NCBI RefSeq assembly: GCF_000801105.2
Contig: NC_079515.1
Span: 25,195,407-25,259,406, forward strand
Length of the DNA stretch: 64,000 nt
Source of the DNA: Raphanus sativus
Lineage: Eukaryota; Streptophyta; Magnoliopsida; Brassicales; Brassicaceae
Direction: 5' to 3'
Shown here: piece after piece, positions 11,493 to 27,813 of the stretch
Numbering within the stretch: the first letter of the stretch is position 1
How the letters are laid out: each line of letters opens with the position of its first letter
Translations under genes and position numbers: made by a program
The notes under the pieces: model-generated
The model's database searches: none
Told to the model about the DNA's origin: nothing
Seen by the model: only the letters and a program-made list of their open reading frames with translations

Positions 11493-12992
11493 TCTATAGA
11501 CAATAAAATTATTGCTTTCATAAAATAAATTATGAATATAAGACAAAACAAAACATAGGCAATAGAATAATAAAATATGAAAGAAACAAAATATAAGGAA
11601 ACAAAATAAATAAAAAAACTGAGAAAATGTATGTAAATAAATTAATATTCCATAACTTTCGTTTCAATGCATAACTAAAACTTGCCTTAACACTCGAATG
11701 ATAATAAATCAACCAGATCAAATTTGGATCCATAATCTAACTTTCCTTTTGTACGACTCTGATTGACGAAAATTATTTGATGATTTTTATAAAAAACATA
11801 AATAAAGATTATGAATGGACTCAAAAATTGATTCCAACATTTTGGATATGCCTTGAGTTAAACATTTTATTCACATTTTGAAATATTAGGAAACCAAGAT
11901 TGCAAATTGATTCCCAAAATCAATCAATCAATAAAAAAAATAATGGCATGCCTAGGACATTTGTGGGTGGAATATGGCTGACCGCTAATTCATATACGCC
12001 ATAGCTATACAATTATTAGCATCACATAATTAAAATATAATTTTGTGAAAATCACCATATTCATTTGAGATTTTTCAACACAGTGATGTACTTAGATAAC
12101 CAGTTTCGTTTTCTAATAATTAAATTTTTGATATTGATATAGATTGATTTACATATGTGAGGTTGATATATAAAGTCATGGCGCAAATGAGTATTGTGAT
12201 AATGAAATAGAAGGTTGGTACAAAACTTTTGATATTAGATAACCGGTTTTGTTCTCTAATAATTAAATTAATTTCATTATCTAATAATTAGGAAGCATAT
12301 AATATATTATATTAAGCTACAATTTAAAGAACAATAGTAGTATATGTAATTAGTATAATAAGAATAAAACTTTAGTCATAGAGTACGAGAATGATTATGG
12401 TGTTATCACCTAAAAATGTCAATTTAATTAATAACACATGAGGTTAAAGTTAGTTTATCAAAATACTCTTAAAATAATAATAAGGGAATATCGGAAATGA
12501 TTTTCTATACACTAAAAATGTAAGTTTTTCTACGCAGATTTTTTTTTTGTCAGCATAAAACAAATTGGTTTGTTTATCTTCTTCATTGCCTTCTCTAAAC
12601 ACATGAACATGTGGATGGGCACACATTGGATTACTCGGATCCGTGCGCCGGCTCTGAGCATGTGTTCAGGGTGGATCTTTCATTTCTCTAGCAGTTTTGT
12701 TTACAAAAGTAGTCTTATGTTGTCAGAAGCATACAGATTAGGGTCCTAATTTTAAATTTACAATATTATAACTATAATTTGGAAAAGACTTTAATTTCAG
12801 CAGAAGGCCCATCATTTATTTGGGCCGGGTCGGAGGAGTCTGATCATTCGTACGTACTGAACGAGAAATTAATATATGTTTGAACAAAGACTTTTATCGG
12901 TCAATGGAATCACATTTACAGGTCCGATAATGAAACTAATTCTGATTCTATTATAAAATTGCTCACATCGTAATTTTTCAGCTCACAAAAAA
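11493..12992. other. AT-rich intergenic sequence
   Basis: No gene recognised. It is largely A/T-rich with short open frames only. A slightly richer island around 12600-12700 and 12800-12850 shows no protein similarity that I can name. Confidence 0.5.
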
Positions 12993-13643
12993 TCTATCTA
13001 TCTTATTAAAACAGAAACATTATGTTGGACCTAACATTTATTTTGTAAGTTTTTAAATTAAATACACATTTATACTTTATAGTTAAACCTATATTAAATC
13101 CCTAATGTTCATTTCTTTATACTAATATCCATGTTTCCAAACAATATACTTATTTCTTTATACTACTATCAATGTTTCCAAACAATATATTTTATATACT
13201 ACTATCAATGTTTCCAAACAATACAATAATTAATCTTAGTTATTTTATATCCATCATTTTCTCTTTAAAATTTTGTAGAAACGTCATAATTTCATAAATT
13301 ACAAAATAATGAACTTTAAAATTTGGATTATAAGATTACAAATTATGAAAATATCACAATTTCAATCAAATTAGATTACATATCGGTCATCCATCAGTTC
13401 AATCGGTTAGTCTCGGGTTTTAATGACTTTTTAATATGAATATTTTAAAAAACTAAATTGAATTGTTAGATCTCCGGATTAACCGGTATAATCACAATCG
13501 GGTTGAATTTAAAAACACTGATTTAAATACAAAAATATTTTAAATACACACTCTTTAAAAGTTAACAAAATATTTGTTAAATTATTAGTGAAATTTTTCA
13601 TCGTAAAATATTCTGCGCTTCTAAAGCGCGGATCAAGATCTAG
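12993..13643 (+). mobile_element. Small non-autonomous Helitron (651 bp)
   Basis: It starts TCTATCTATCTTATTAAAAC just after an A. It ends with the hairpin GCGCTT-CTA-AAGCGC at about 13615-13629 and CTAG at 13640-13643, followed by T. This fits the 5' TC, 3' hairpin plus CTRR, and A^T insertion rule of Helitrons. It has a tandem-like segment (ATCAATGTTTCCAAACAATA, repeated near 13130-13225) and no reading frame. Both ends are clear. Confidence 0.8.
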
Positions 13644-13678
13644 TTAGCAATTAAAAGATTGATTCAACATTTCATATG

Positions 13679-13696
13679 AGGATTGTTGGTTCATCT
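13679..13696. repeat. Left copy of an 18-bp target-site duplication
   Basis: AGGATTGTTGGTTCATCT occurs here and again, identical, at 14551-14568, flanking the retroposon. Confidence 0.85.
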
Positions 13697-14550
13697 TTTT
13701 TTTTTCCTCGTATAATGATTTTGTTATTTTTTTTTCCGTCTATTATATTAATTTTAAAGGTCAAAGCCCATGAAAAAACTCAGCCCGAACCATTACAGAA
13801 AGGCCACCGAGGCCCAAATACAACCAACAGAAGCCCAAACAAAAAGGGCAAACTAAAAAACGGGCCACAAGCCCAACTGAAGAGCACGCGGCGTCATCCA
13901 AGCCACGCGTCCAGATCCCTTCCGCAGACCGTCCACGTGCTAACACCACCGGTTACACGAGCCACGCGTCAGCCATCCACTGCGTCATCAACCAAAGGCC
14001 GAGATTTTCGTCGGAGAAAACGGAACGACTGATATTCCGCCAGATTTCGCCGTCGAAAAATCACCGCACCCACTGAATCGCCTAAAAAATCCACTGTAGA
14101 GCTTCCTCGAGACTGTCCCGAGATCTTATCCGGTTTAGACAAAATCACCGCTGGCGATCAACACCTCCACACCCACATCTTCCTGTCGGAGAGCGTGTCG
14201 GCCTCCCGAGATCTTAACCAAACAGCGAAAACACCAAAAATTCGATCCCATAAAACTAAAAAGGAAGCGGTACCAAAGTCGTACCCTTCCGAACAGTGAG
14301 AAAACCAGAGCCGGCAAGGACGGTGCAGAAGAAGCTACTACCTTCCGGAGTCAGAGCCGGCGGAGCCGCTGCTGAAGAAGCCGCTACTCCCCAGAGACGA
14401 GGCCGGACGGTCCCCTAATAAGAGGCACCGCCGAAGACTAGATCTAAAAACCGAAGAGAAAATTGGGAGGAAAAGCACTCCCGCTATACATGCAAAACGG
14501 AAAAAAATACAGAAAAAGAGAAGCCGGACCGGCAGTGGCTAACGGAACCC
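13697..14550 (-). mobile_element. Non-LTR retroposon (LINE-derived or Sadhu-like), minus strand
   Basis: An 854-base insertion lies between identical 18-bp direct repeats. Its plus-strand left end is a T run, the poly-A tail of an element on the minus strand. The body is much richer in G+C than its surroundings, and no reverse-transcriptase motif was seen in any frame. Length, long target duplication and tail fit a non-autonomous retroposon such as the roughly 0.9-kb Sadhu family of crucifers, or a 5'-truncated LINE. The class is well supported, the family is not. An open frame at 13676-14032 runs from the duplication into this DNA and is not a gene. Confidence 0.75.
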
Positions 14551-14568
14551 AGGATTGTTGGTTCATCT
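14551..14568. repeat. Right copy of an 18-bp target-site duplication
   Basis: Identical to 13679-13696; the empty site would read ...CATATG + AGGATTGTTGGTTCATCT + AAGCAAAGC... Confidence 0.85.
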
Positions 14569-14855
14569 AAGCAAAGCAACCGACATAGGATAAAAGAAAA
14601 AAGAAAAATGACACGACAAAAGCAGTGATACCTAGCCCAGGTTCTTGTGTGCCCTACAAGATGAGTCACTTTGTCTCATGGCATGCAACGTGTAATTATA
14701 AATCATTGAAGCAAGTCCCTACTGGCTAATTTGGCCGACGTACCTATGGACCAATAACTACACTTCTTATGCTTCCAGAAACTTCTTCACAAACTCTTGG
14801 CTTACATTTCGTCAGAAAACTAGCGGTACATATTACGCCACGTATAGGGCCACCA

Positions 14856-14877
14856 CACGTGATTTATCCTACGTGGC
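14856..14877 (+). promoter_or_regulatory. Paired ABRE/G-box motifs
   Basis: CACGTG at 14856-14861 and ACGTGGC at 14871-14877 lie 15 bases apart, a spacing typical of coupled ABA-responsive elements. They are 1.4 kb upstream of the TCF1-like start codon, so assignment to that gene is tentative. Confidence 0.35.
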
Positions 14878-16244
14878 TACTCTCGGTTTCCAAATAATGA
14901 TACGTTTCCGCGTTTTTTGGAATATTTCTAGACAACCCCAAACTTATTACTACTTTCGTAATTCGCACCTGTTATTTCATCCACGTATAGACTCTCCATT
15001 TCCTTCCTTGCTCATTATTCGTCGGTATAACCAGGGTCGTGGCTAAAAACACTTTCTAAAGGAAAACCTATATAGAGAAACATAAAAGAAACGTTTTTGT
15101 AAATTTGTGTTTGAAGTATAAGTTTTTGTCCACATACTCAAAAAGAGATATTTACTTGGCTTACATATTTCCAAAATAAATATTCCAAATGAGAATATTT
15201 ACTTGGCTCACATATTTCTCAAGATATTCCAAATGTTTCACCACCAAAATCCAACAGCTTTGTAAAAATTCTCAATAATTTCACAGCAGTTAATTCAAAA
15301 GGTCACATTTGTCTATCTTAATTTTTTTTGTGATTTTGTAAAAAGATGTTCACGAAACCACAGATAACTTTTAGTTAAGATAAAAAATTGTTACCTTTTG
15401 AACTAATTGTTACTCATGAACAAAAGTAATCACCATGTCTGATCTTATGATTATGTTGCGTTAACCTCTAATCTCTTTTGTTGGTTGGTAACTTAAAATT
15501 TCAAGGTTTTAATATATTTAGAACATGATTTATTTTCCAAATCATTTGCCTATATAGATGATAATATATATTTTTCTCAAATTTTTATTGTATATATGAT
15601 ATAGTGTTACATCTTTTGGTTTTCAGTCTAACGAATGGAACATAACAATCCATGTTCAATCAAAATGATTAGTCATATATGATATGCTACTGCTAATGAA
15701 AACAAAATTTAGGCTAATCAGTAAATAGCTTTATCTCCTTCTGTTTCTTAAAAAAATACAAAAAATGTTATTTCAAAATACCAATGCAAATTATATTTAT
15801 TCTTAACTTAATACTAATTATAAACTGCATTGATTTTATAAATAATTTTATATATCTCAAATATAATTGGTCAAATATGTGTAATTTATATAAATACATT
15901 TATGTTATTTTTTTATTTGTGTAAAAATTGTAAAAATGATACTTAAACGAAACACGAGTATATAAATACGAGATGATAGCCAATAAACCCATTTACATGT
16001 ATAGTTTGATTTGTTTCTAGGTGAATATATATATCATTATCAGCTATATTTGATAAAGGAGTTAGGGACTTGCAATGTCATTTTAACCGACGGAAGGGTG
16101 AAGCTTTGAACAAAAGAAATACAAGGGATAAAATTAGAATAGTCTGAAATAGTAGAGGTCTATATCGAAAATACAGCCTTTTCTATCTCTCTCTCACAAA
16201 AAGCCCCATCAACCTCCCTCTGAAAAACACTCTCAATTCCTTTT

Positions 16245-16277
16245 CTTCGTTTTCTCTCTCTCTCTCTCTCTCTCTCT
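16245..16277 (+). repeat. CT microsatellite in the 5' UTR
   Basis: Pyrimidine-rich tract with about 13 consecutive CT units directly upstream of the TCF1-like ATG. CT-rich 5' UTR tracts are common in crucifer genes. Confidence 0.7.
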
Positions 16278-16300
16278 GCTTTCTTCCTCAAAAAGTTTAA

Positions 16301-19135
16301 ATGAATGGCGACGGAAAATCGGAGACTGGAGCTACCGCCGCCGCCGGAAAAGCGGAAGACGAGGAGGGACTAAGCCAGAGAATGGTGTACATGTGGGGTT
16401 ACTTGCCCGGAGCCTCGCCGCAACGCTCGCCTCTGCTGTCACCGGCCGTGGTGAACATTCCGCCGGGTGTCGAGAGCTCGTGGAAAGATGTCTCCGGCGG
16501 TGGCTGCGGTTTCGCAATGGCTACCTCAGGTTCGCTCTCTCCATCAGTTCACATTCTAGAAGAATAGTTGAATTGAAATCATTAGATTACTTTGACTTGG
16601 TTTCGATCTGGTTTGGTTTGATTTGGTTTGGTTTGGTTTGTGTTAACCAGAATCTGGGAAGCTGATTACGTGGGGCTCGACTGATGATCTAGGTCAAAGC
16701 TATGTCACATCAGGGAAGCACGGGGTAAAGCTTTTCACTAAACCTTTCTTCTATTTATTCTGTTTGTTGTTTGAATTTTTTGTTTGTTTGTTTGAAGTGT
16801 TTGAATTTGATTGAGTTCATGTTTTTTATAGGAGACTCCGGAGCCGTTTCCTCTTCCTCCTGAGGTTTGTGTAGAGAAAGCTGAAGCTGGATGGGCTCAT
16901 TGTGTGGCAGTTACAGGTGGAGTTCTTTCTTGATGTTTAATTAGCTTGATTACACAGAGTTTGTAATTTGATTTGATTGGTTTTGGATTATAGAGAGCCA
17001 TGAAGTTTATACATGGGGATGGAAGGAATGTATACCCACAGGAAGAGTGTTTGGAAAGGTAGAAGGAGATTCCTGTGAAATGAACATATCTTTCTCTGCA
17101 GAGCAAGGTGAAATCTCCATTGCCTTTGTTGTTTTTTTCTTTTAATTGTGAAAGCTTTACAATGGAGGATGAATGGTTCTTTTTTTTTTTACCAGTGAGC
17201 ACCAGTTCTCAAGGAAAAAAATCTAGCGGTGGAACGTCTTCACAAACTGAGGTTAGAGGTAGACCGGAGTCCACAAAGAAGAGGAGGATCTCACCGGCAA
17301 AGCAAGCTGCTGAAAACTCATCACAGTCCGAGAACAACGACCTCACGGCATTGCCTTGTCTTGTATCGTTGGCTCCGGGAGTTAGGATTGTCAGTGTTGC
17401 TGCTGGTGGACGTCATACTCTAGCGTTATCAGGTGAAGTGCTTTTCTAGCTTTCTCCTACCAATCAGTGACAGTATCTTCAATAAGCTGTAAGAGCTTCT
17501 GGTGTGCTGCCTATGTATGCTTGATGTATGCTGATCTTTCTGTGTAAGTTCAGATATTGGACAGGTGTGGGGTTGGGGTTATGGAGGAGAAGGACAGCTT
17601 GGATCGGGCTCCCGTGTACGCCTTGTCTCCTCTCCTCATCCTATTCCATGCATTGAGCCTTCTTCTTATGGACAAGGCAGCTCGTCCATGAGTTCAGAAG
17701 TACAATGCGGCCGTGTTCTTGGAAGTTATGTAAAAAGAATTGCATGTGGAGGGCGACACAGTGCTGTGATCACAGGTATTGTTCTTACTATGTGTAACCA
17801 GGATTTTGATATTTGATCTCCTCTCTGCACTATGCCTTGGTAAAAGGTTCACTTGTTGCGAGGCTTCTTGGAGTCCTTCATAAGATATGAAGAGACCCGA
17901 GAGTTCGTGACCCTTAAGCCTGTAAAAGATTGACATATGTTAACAATAACTATCCTGCCCAAAATACGAATGAGTTGTAACTAATCTTTTGTGTACAGAT
18001 ACTGGAGCGCTCCTTACCTTTGGTTGGGGGCTTTATGGACAGGTGACCACGACAGATCCTTAGCTTTCTGTACTAAACATATTACGCTTAAATTTTTGAA
18101 TAAGTTGAGATTCTTGCTTTCAACTTGTATTGTGCCTATATGACTTTCGCAACTAGAAGTTAAGGAAAGCTTGTTAAGAAAGATATAAAACTAAGAAAAC
18201 ATTGATTAGTACAAGATTTGGGTTTGATAATTCAATTAGTTAGAAAAATGCCACTCTGCACTGAAGATAAGGCTGGGAACGATTACCGGACAATCTCTCT
18301 TGCTTGACTTCTGCAGCTAGGCTCTGCATTTCATTTTGTTATGTGTGTCTGTGGAAGTAACTGAATATACTGTTTTTTGTTTTGCTCTGTGAAGTGTGGT
18401 CAAGGGAGCACGGATGATGAACTAAGTCCTACATGCGTATCCTCCCTGTTGGGAATCCGGATAGAAGGAGTGGCTGCAGGTCTATGGCACACAGTCTGCG
18501 TTTCATCTGATGGTGATGTGTATTCCTTTGGTGGAAACCAATTTGGTCAGTTAGGTACTGGTTGTGATCAAGCTGAGGTAATTATTAGTCTTCAACTACA
18601 TTGTTTCCCTCAGCTCTAGTTTCCACTAGCTTTGATTGATTGTGTGAAGAAGACCTTGTTTTTAAACGTGAAAGCCGTTTGTTGTTTCAGACTCTTCCTA
18701 AACTATTGGAGGCTCCAAATCTGGAAAACGTGAACGTCAAAACCATCTCATGCGGCGCTCGTCACACCGCTGTAATCGCAGGTATTCATTTTATGATAAC
18801 CAAGTTAATAAGCCTTTTAGCTGAGAAAGACATTCCTCTTAGCACTAAGAAATGCTCTGCGTTTTTGTTTGGTTGCAGATGAAGGGAAAGTATTTTGCTG
18901 GGGATGGAACAAGTATGGTCAGGTAAAAAAAAAGCAAACTGTTGTTTTTTGTTTCAATTTCTATACATGTGCTACTTATTGAAACAGAGTGGTCTGTTGT
19001 TGTCTGAAACAGTTGGGACTAGGAGATGTGATTGATAGGAATGCACCTTCAGAGGTTAGAATAAAAGATTGCGTCCCCAAAAACATTGCGTGTGGTTGGT
19101 GGCATACTCTGCTTCTAGGCCAGTCCTCTCTCTGA
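16301..19135 (+). CDS. TCF1: RCC1-repeat protein, TCF1-like (11 or so exons)
   Basis: About 485 residues in at least eleven exons; exon 1 is 16301-16529, exon 2 16651-16724, exon 3 starts at 16832, and the stop is at 19133-19135. RCC1 propeller repeats are visible through MWGYLPG, LITWGSTDDLGQ, VYTWGWKECIPTG, VWGWGYGGEGQLGSG, LLTFGWGLYGQ, VYSFGGNQFGQLGTG and VFCWGWNKYGQLGLGD, each with GGRHT/ARHT/WWHT turns. A basic, Ser-rich insert (KKRRISPAKQ) could act as a nuclear signal. The sequence and the USE1-P5CS2 neighbourhood match Arabidopsis At3g55580, TOLERANT TO CHILLING AND FREEZING 1. TCF1 is a cold-induced nuclear protein reported to bind histones and to tune lignin genes in freezing tolerance. 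The start gives MNGDGKSETG; another ATG 4 bases on is out of frame. No breaks seen. Confidence 0.88.
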
Positions 19136-20217
19136 ATGTGCCCACACAACAACAAAACACACACACATCCTCAATTTTGTTAGGGTTTAGAGCAAAGTTC
19201 TGAGTTCCATAGTATCTGTACATACACGAGTAGCATATTATATACAATGCAATGATGTGTTTCTTCTGACTAGTTTGATTTTTCAAACATTTTTTTAGTT
19301 TTCAAGTGAAGTTCCTTTGTTTTAAACTTGTGCTAATAACTAAAGTTTTTTTCACCTCCAATCCAATCATAGAGAAAAATTGGTTCCTGATTCAAGTAAT
19401 TTTGTACTTGAATTAGGAGAATGTAACTTAAACCAATAATTAAATAAGAATTCACTCAAATGTACTACCTCGGTTTCTGAAAATAGGATTTTTTGGACTT
19501 TAGTTTTGTTCCATAATGATAGATTTTCTATATTTTTAAGGTATTTTTGGGTACTTTTAAGACATTAATTGAAAAATTGAATTGACTAAATATTATTGGT
19601 TTATAGTTATTGAAAACTGTATAATAAATATAAATAATAAGTTTAATTGAAAAAATTGATTGTTTTTTTAATATACGTGAACTTGGTTTCAGGTTTATGC
19701 TTTTTCAAATTAGTTTGGGTTCGGTTTTGGGCTATCAGTCCATGCCTAAATCTCAGTGACTCAGTCATCACTCAGGCCGAAAAATTATATTATTACAGGC
19801 TTAGTGTAATTAAGAGTGTTAAAGATGTCAGGCCTTTCATTAGCCCGCCAGCACTCGTGTTCTTTCTTTTTTCTTTGTTCTCACCTCATCTTCCTAGAAA
19901 AGGTATTTTATACGACAGCTTGTTGTTCTCTGTTGACCAAAAAGAAAGAAAAAAAGTTGTTGTCTTTTGGTTTAGTCGATTGGTTTGGCTTATCAGACGA
20001 AACTTAAAAAGCCAATAACCGGAATATATGTTAAGTTAAGACGCTTTACTCGATCGAAACATTCATAAAAATCCTTTCTTCTCCGATCTTCTGAACAAAG
20101 GTCTCCTCCTTTTGTCTCAATTTCGCGGGAATCAGATCATTGGATCCGATTCGAGTGACTGTTTTGATTGATTTGGTTGGATGCGAATGAATGTGTGCAG
20201 ATAGATAGATAAGAGTG
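19136..20217. other. Intergenic region between TCF1 and USE1 genes
   Basis: It holds the TCF1 3' UTR, the truncated MITE and the USE1 5' UTR. In Arabidopsis a GDP-mannose pyrophosphorylase-like gene (At3g55590) is expected between these two genes; no trace of it was found. Confidence 0.5.
19463..19680 (+). mobile_element. Truncated Stowaway/mariner-like MITE
   Basis: It starts CTACCTCGGTTTCTGAAAAT, matching the CTACCTCxGTTTCxxAAAATA end of a common crucifer MITE, and follows that family to AATTGATTGTTTTTTTAATA. The expected inverted right end is absent; unrelated sequence follows. Family recognition is from memory. Confidence 0.5.
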
Positions 20218-21791
20218 ATGATGGGAATGAGCAAAACAGAGATCAATTTGCGGAGGTTGCTTTCCGCTGCTCCTAATCAGCAAAATCAATCCAAGCTTAT
20301 GCATGTTCGTCTCTCTCTCTCTCTTTTCGATCTTTTTTATTTAATTTGTAAACTCGTCGTCGTAGAAGAAGCTAATGAAGAAGATGTAATTTAGTATGTA
20401 GCTACACTGAGGGAACAATTGGAACAGCTCTCTGAAGAGAAGACCCCTGACGGTCTTCCCAGGTTTGATTTTCACCAATGCCATTTTTACAAAAATTTGT
20501 TGGAATTTGAATGTTGTGAGATACAAGTAGAGAGATATAGTATCTTTCTAGAGAGAATCTCAAGGGGTTTAGAGACTGGATTGAATTGCTTGGCGTTGGC
20601 TTAAAGTTTTTATGAAATGTTCTCAATTGATATGTGGAAAATTGGTTTAGTTTCCTGAGTTTGTTGTTTTTTTTCCATTACGAACTCTTTTTTTTTTTCA
20701 GAGTTACGAAGGCTAAGGTGAATGAGTACTATGAAAAGATTGATGCTGTTGCTTCCAAAATAGCTGCTCAAGTCGTAAGTCACCTGCAACTAGTTTCAGA
20801 CTTTCTTTTTTCGCTTCATTTATATGATTCCTAGCTACATTGCCTTCCTGTTTACTTCCCCATGGATTTAGTTTCAGGAATCCATATTTTTACCCTTTTA
20901 TGTCATCTTCTCGTAGAACGCATTCAAAGTTACAAGATTTCGAAGGTGTTACTAATACCAAATTATTGAACTTTTCCCCCAAATTTACAGCCTGAAACAG
21001 AGATATCTGATGAAACTTATCCAAACGATTCTTCTACCAGCGGAAGCTCTCCTAAAACTGAAGACGAGCCTCGAAGCCCCTCTTCTCCACAGCTCAGAAG
21101 AAGAATCGTGTAAGTTTGAATCACTTGCTTCTCAACTTGTAATTTTCTTTTTTTTTCTTCTTACCAGCTTCCTTGACTGTGAGATACAGGTCTACAAGCT
21201 CCAAGGAGCAAAGTGTTGATTCTGGTCCTTCAAAGGCAGTAAAACTAGACACTGCAGCTAAAGAACACATTGATAAACACAGGTACTTTCTTACAACTCA
21301 CTGCTGAGAAAAACTAGGAACTCATCTGCGTAACTTTTATAGCCATGTGTAAAGCTTGTATTCTCTTAAACTTGGGTTGAATCAATGTCTCCATTTTGAT
21401 GACAGAAAGCTTCAGGAGGATCTCACTGATGAAATGGTGGGACTTGCGAGACAACTCAAGGAGCGTAGTCTGATGATAAGCCAATCTGTGGAAAATACAG
21501 AGAAGGTTAGAATGCTAACCTTTCTTCCCTTTCATTGTCATATATTGGTTTTCTTGGCTTCACTGGTCTTAAACACCTTTCTTTATTTTTTGATGTGGGA
21601 TTCATCAACTAAAGATACTCGACTCTACGGAGGAGGCCATTGAGCAGAGCTTAGCTAGCACGGGACACGCAAATGTAAGGGCGTCAAAGATATATTCAGA
21701 GAGTTCAAAGACAAGCTGCTTCCAGTGGCTATTGATCTTGGCCATGCTCTGTGTCTTCATTATGGTTGTCTTGTTGATCCGTGTCACATAG
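20218..21791 (+). CDS. USE1: USE1-type SNARE, tail-anchored membrane fusion protein
   Basis: Multi-exon gene. Exon 1 (20218-20304) encodes [15 protein letters not shown]... to SKLMH. Further exons give [40 protein letters not shown], a Ser/Pro-rich linker, then the SNARE helix ([36 protein letters not shown]). One C-terminal membrane anchor follows ([20 protein letters not shown]) and the stop is at 21789-21791. This layout is that of Use1, the ER SNARE for Golgi-to-ER retrograde COPI vesicles, as in At3g55600. Two tandem ATGs (20218, 20221) make the exact start uncertain by one residue. No disruptions seen. Confidence 0.88.
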
Positions 21792-22304
21792 AACAAACAT
21801 ATGCTTCCGCGTGTAAACCAAGATTTTAAACAACATTTCAGTTTCTTTATTATAATATATACAGTTGTTAAATTAAAAGAACCGTACGTCAATTCAAAAA
21901 CCAAACCCTAAGCCCTTGAAGCACAAATTAATGAACATAAACAAAATGTTATGGAGAGTTAAATAAGATCTTTCTCTGACATTGACTACAGAGTACAATT
22001 GAGAGGAGATTATTGTAGAAGCATTCCACTTTGGTATCACTGTGACCAAGAAGAGTGGACTTAGCTTAGAGTTTAGCATCTTTTTCATGGAAAATGATAG
22101 AAATAGAAATGTTACATTGGCTTATTAACGAGTTGAGAAACTAATACACACTTTACTATTATCAAAAGACCACCAAGGTAGAGGGACCCTTCTTATATTA
22201 TTGCAAATCCACAACACTATATCAATCCTAGTAAACAAAAGTTAAAAAAAAAAAAACTTCAATCATAAGAAAAGAGTAAAATATTTCATGACATTAGCAT
22301 AGAA
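21792..22304. other. Convergent 3' ends of the USE1 and P5CS2 genes
   Basis: The two genes point at each other across about 510 bases, which should contain both 3' UTRs and poly-A signals. No other feature seen. Confidence 0.6.
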
Positions 22305-26490
<4,186 letters not shown>

Positions 26491-26842
26491 AGCTTCCCTA
26501 ATCAATAACAACAGAGAGCAAGTCAACTCGGTCGGACTGAGTCACCACCACAAGCACCACAAGGAGAAGACGAGGAGAACGTGAGGAGAGAAATGTGGGG
26601 GTTGATGACTGATGAGAGAGAGATATCTCAACTGGGGAAGAGAGGAGAAGCTTTTAATAAGAGCGTTACCGAAGGATCTGAAAAATTGCACAACCAACCC
26701 TTCTTATTTCTCAGATTTTATGTAATAATACCCCAAACTTTTTAATAGTAACTTTAAAACCTAATATTGAAAGTCAATTTCTTCGTTGTTTCTATTCTAT
26801 GGGTAAAAATGTTAAGATAATTCTTCATCTAGTCTTTCGGTA

Positions 26843-27190
26843 GAATTAGAAATCGTGTGCTGTGATTAGGTTGTTGTTGACTAAAACTTGTATTCGTTAG
26901 TTTTAAATTGAGTATATGTACACAAAGTTTTAGAAAAAGTTAAAACCCAATTTTTTAGTCAAATTCTTTATTGTTTCCATAATTTTGATTAGTGATTTTG
27001 AGTATCGTTTGGTATCTTCCAGTTGAATTAGAAATTGTGTGCTATGATTAGGTTGTTGTTCACTAAAAACTGTACTCGTTTATATTTAATTGAGTTATGG
27101 TACCCAAAGTTTTAGAAAAGTTGAAACCCATTTTTTAGTCAAATTCTTCATTGATTCCAAACTTTTGATAGTATTATTTGGTTTTCCAGT
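26843..27190. repeat. Imperfect tandem duplication, about 180-bp unit
   Basis: Sequence from GAATTAGAAATCGTGTGCTG (26843) recurs from GAATTAGAAATTGTGTGCTA (27024), with matching GATTAGGTTGTTGTT, CAAAGTTTTAGAAAA and TTTTTTAGTCAAATTCTT blocks. A third, shorter start appears at about 27191. Origin unknown. Confidence 0.6.
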
Positions 27191-27807
27191 AGAATTAAAA
27201 TTTGATAATGATTAGTTTGTTGTGGATCCATAACCACCATGCAATTTTTTTCAGATTACTCATTAATAAAAACAAATATCATACTGTAGTTTTATTTAGT
27301 AATACTGTATATACCTATATGTGTCACATATTTGTTGTGGTTATTTATTTGATAAATCTTTGGTCGTAAATAGTTTTAGTTCTCTACGCTAATCGTACAA
27401 TTTCTTTGATGTAAATTGCAAATATGATAGCAATTTGTGAACAAATTCTTTGAGATTCATTGTAAATAATTATATCATCATTTTACATATTATTTTTTCT
27501 GATTCTTTTTTATCTGGAGATTCTGGACCAAGGCCACAATCTTCACAGATTCGGGATCCGGCTGGCGTTAATATTATTTTGGCGTAAAACATCTTTTCCA
27601 CGGTGGATCGAACCCAAGAACGTATTCCATGGTTTTTTTTTATTTGTAACAAAAATATATGTCATATTGTAAACTTATAATAGTTTAATATCTATTTTGT
27701 CTTTTTTTCCTGAAATTGCGGTTTCTGAAATTTTTTTTTACATAAAACGTTGGTCTCTGCAACCATCACTCATGTTTTGTTTAGCTAAATTCCCAACCAC
27801 ATGGCGC

Positions 27808-27813
27808 CACGTG
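27808..27813. promoter_or_regulatory. G-box CACGTG
   Basis: Palindromic CACGTG in a GC-richer island with nearby GACGTGG. It is 1.3 kb upstream of P5CS2, so a role there is possible but unproven. Confidence 0.3.

Larger units (their letters stand above)
14569..16300. other. Intergenic and promoter region of the TCF1-like gene
   Basis: No gene seen. It holds G-box/ABRE motifs at 14856-14861 and 14871-14877, AT-rich sequence, and a long CT microsatellite just before the start codon that belongs to the 5' UTR. Confidence 0.5.

Noticed and set aside
13676..14032. 118-codon plus-strand frame
   Set aside because: It starts in flanking DNA and crosses the 18-bp duplication into the retroposon; it is open mainly because of GC content.
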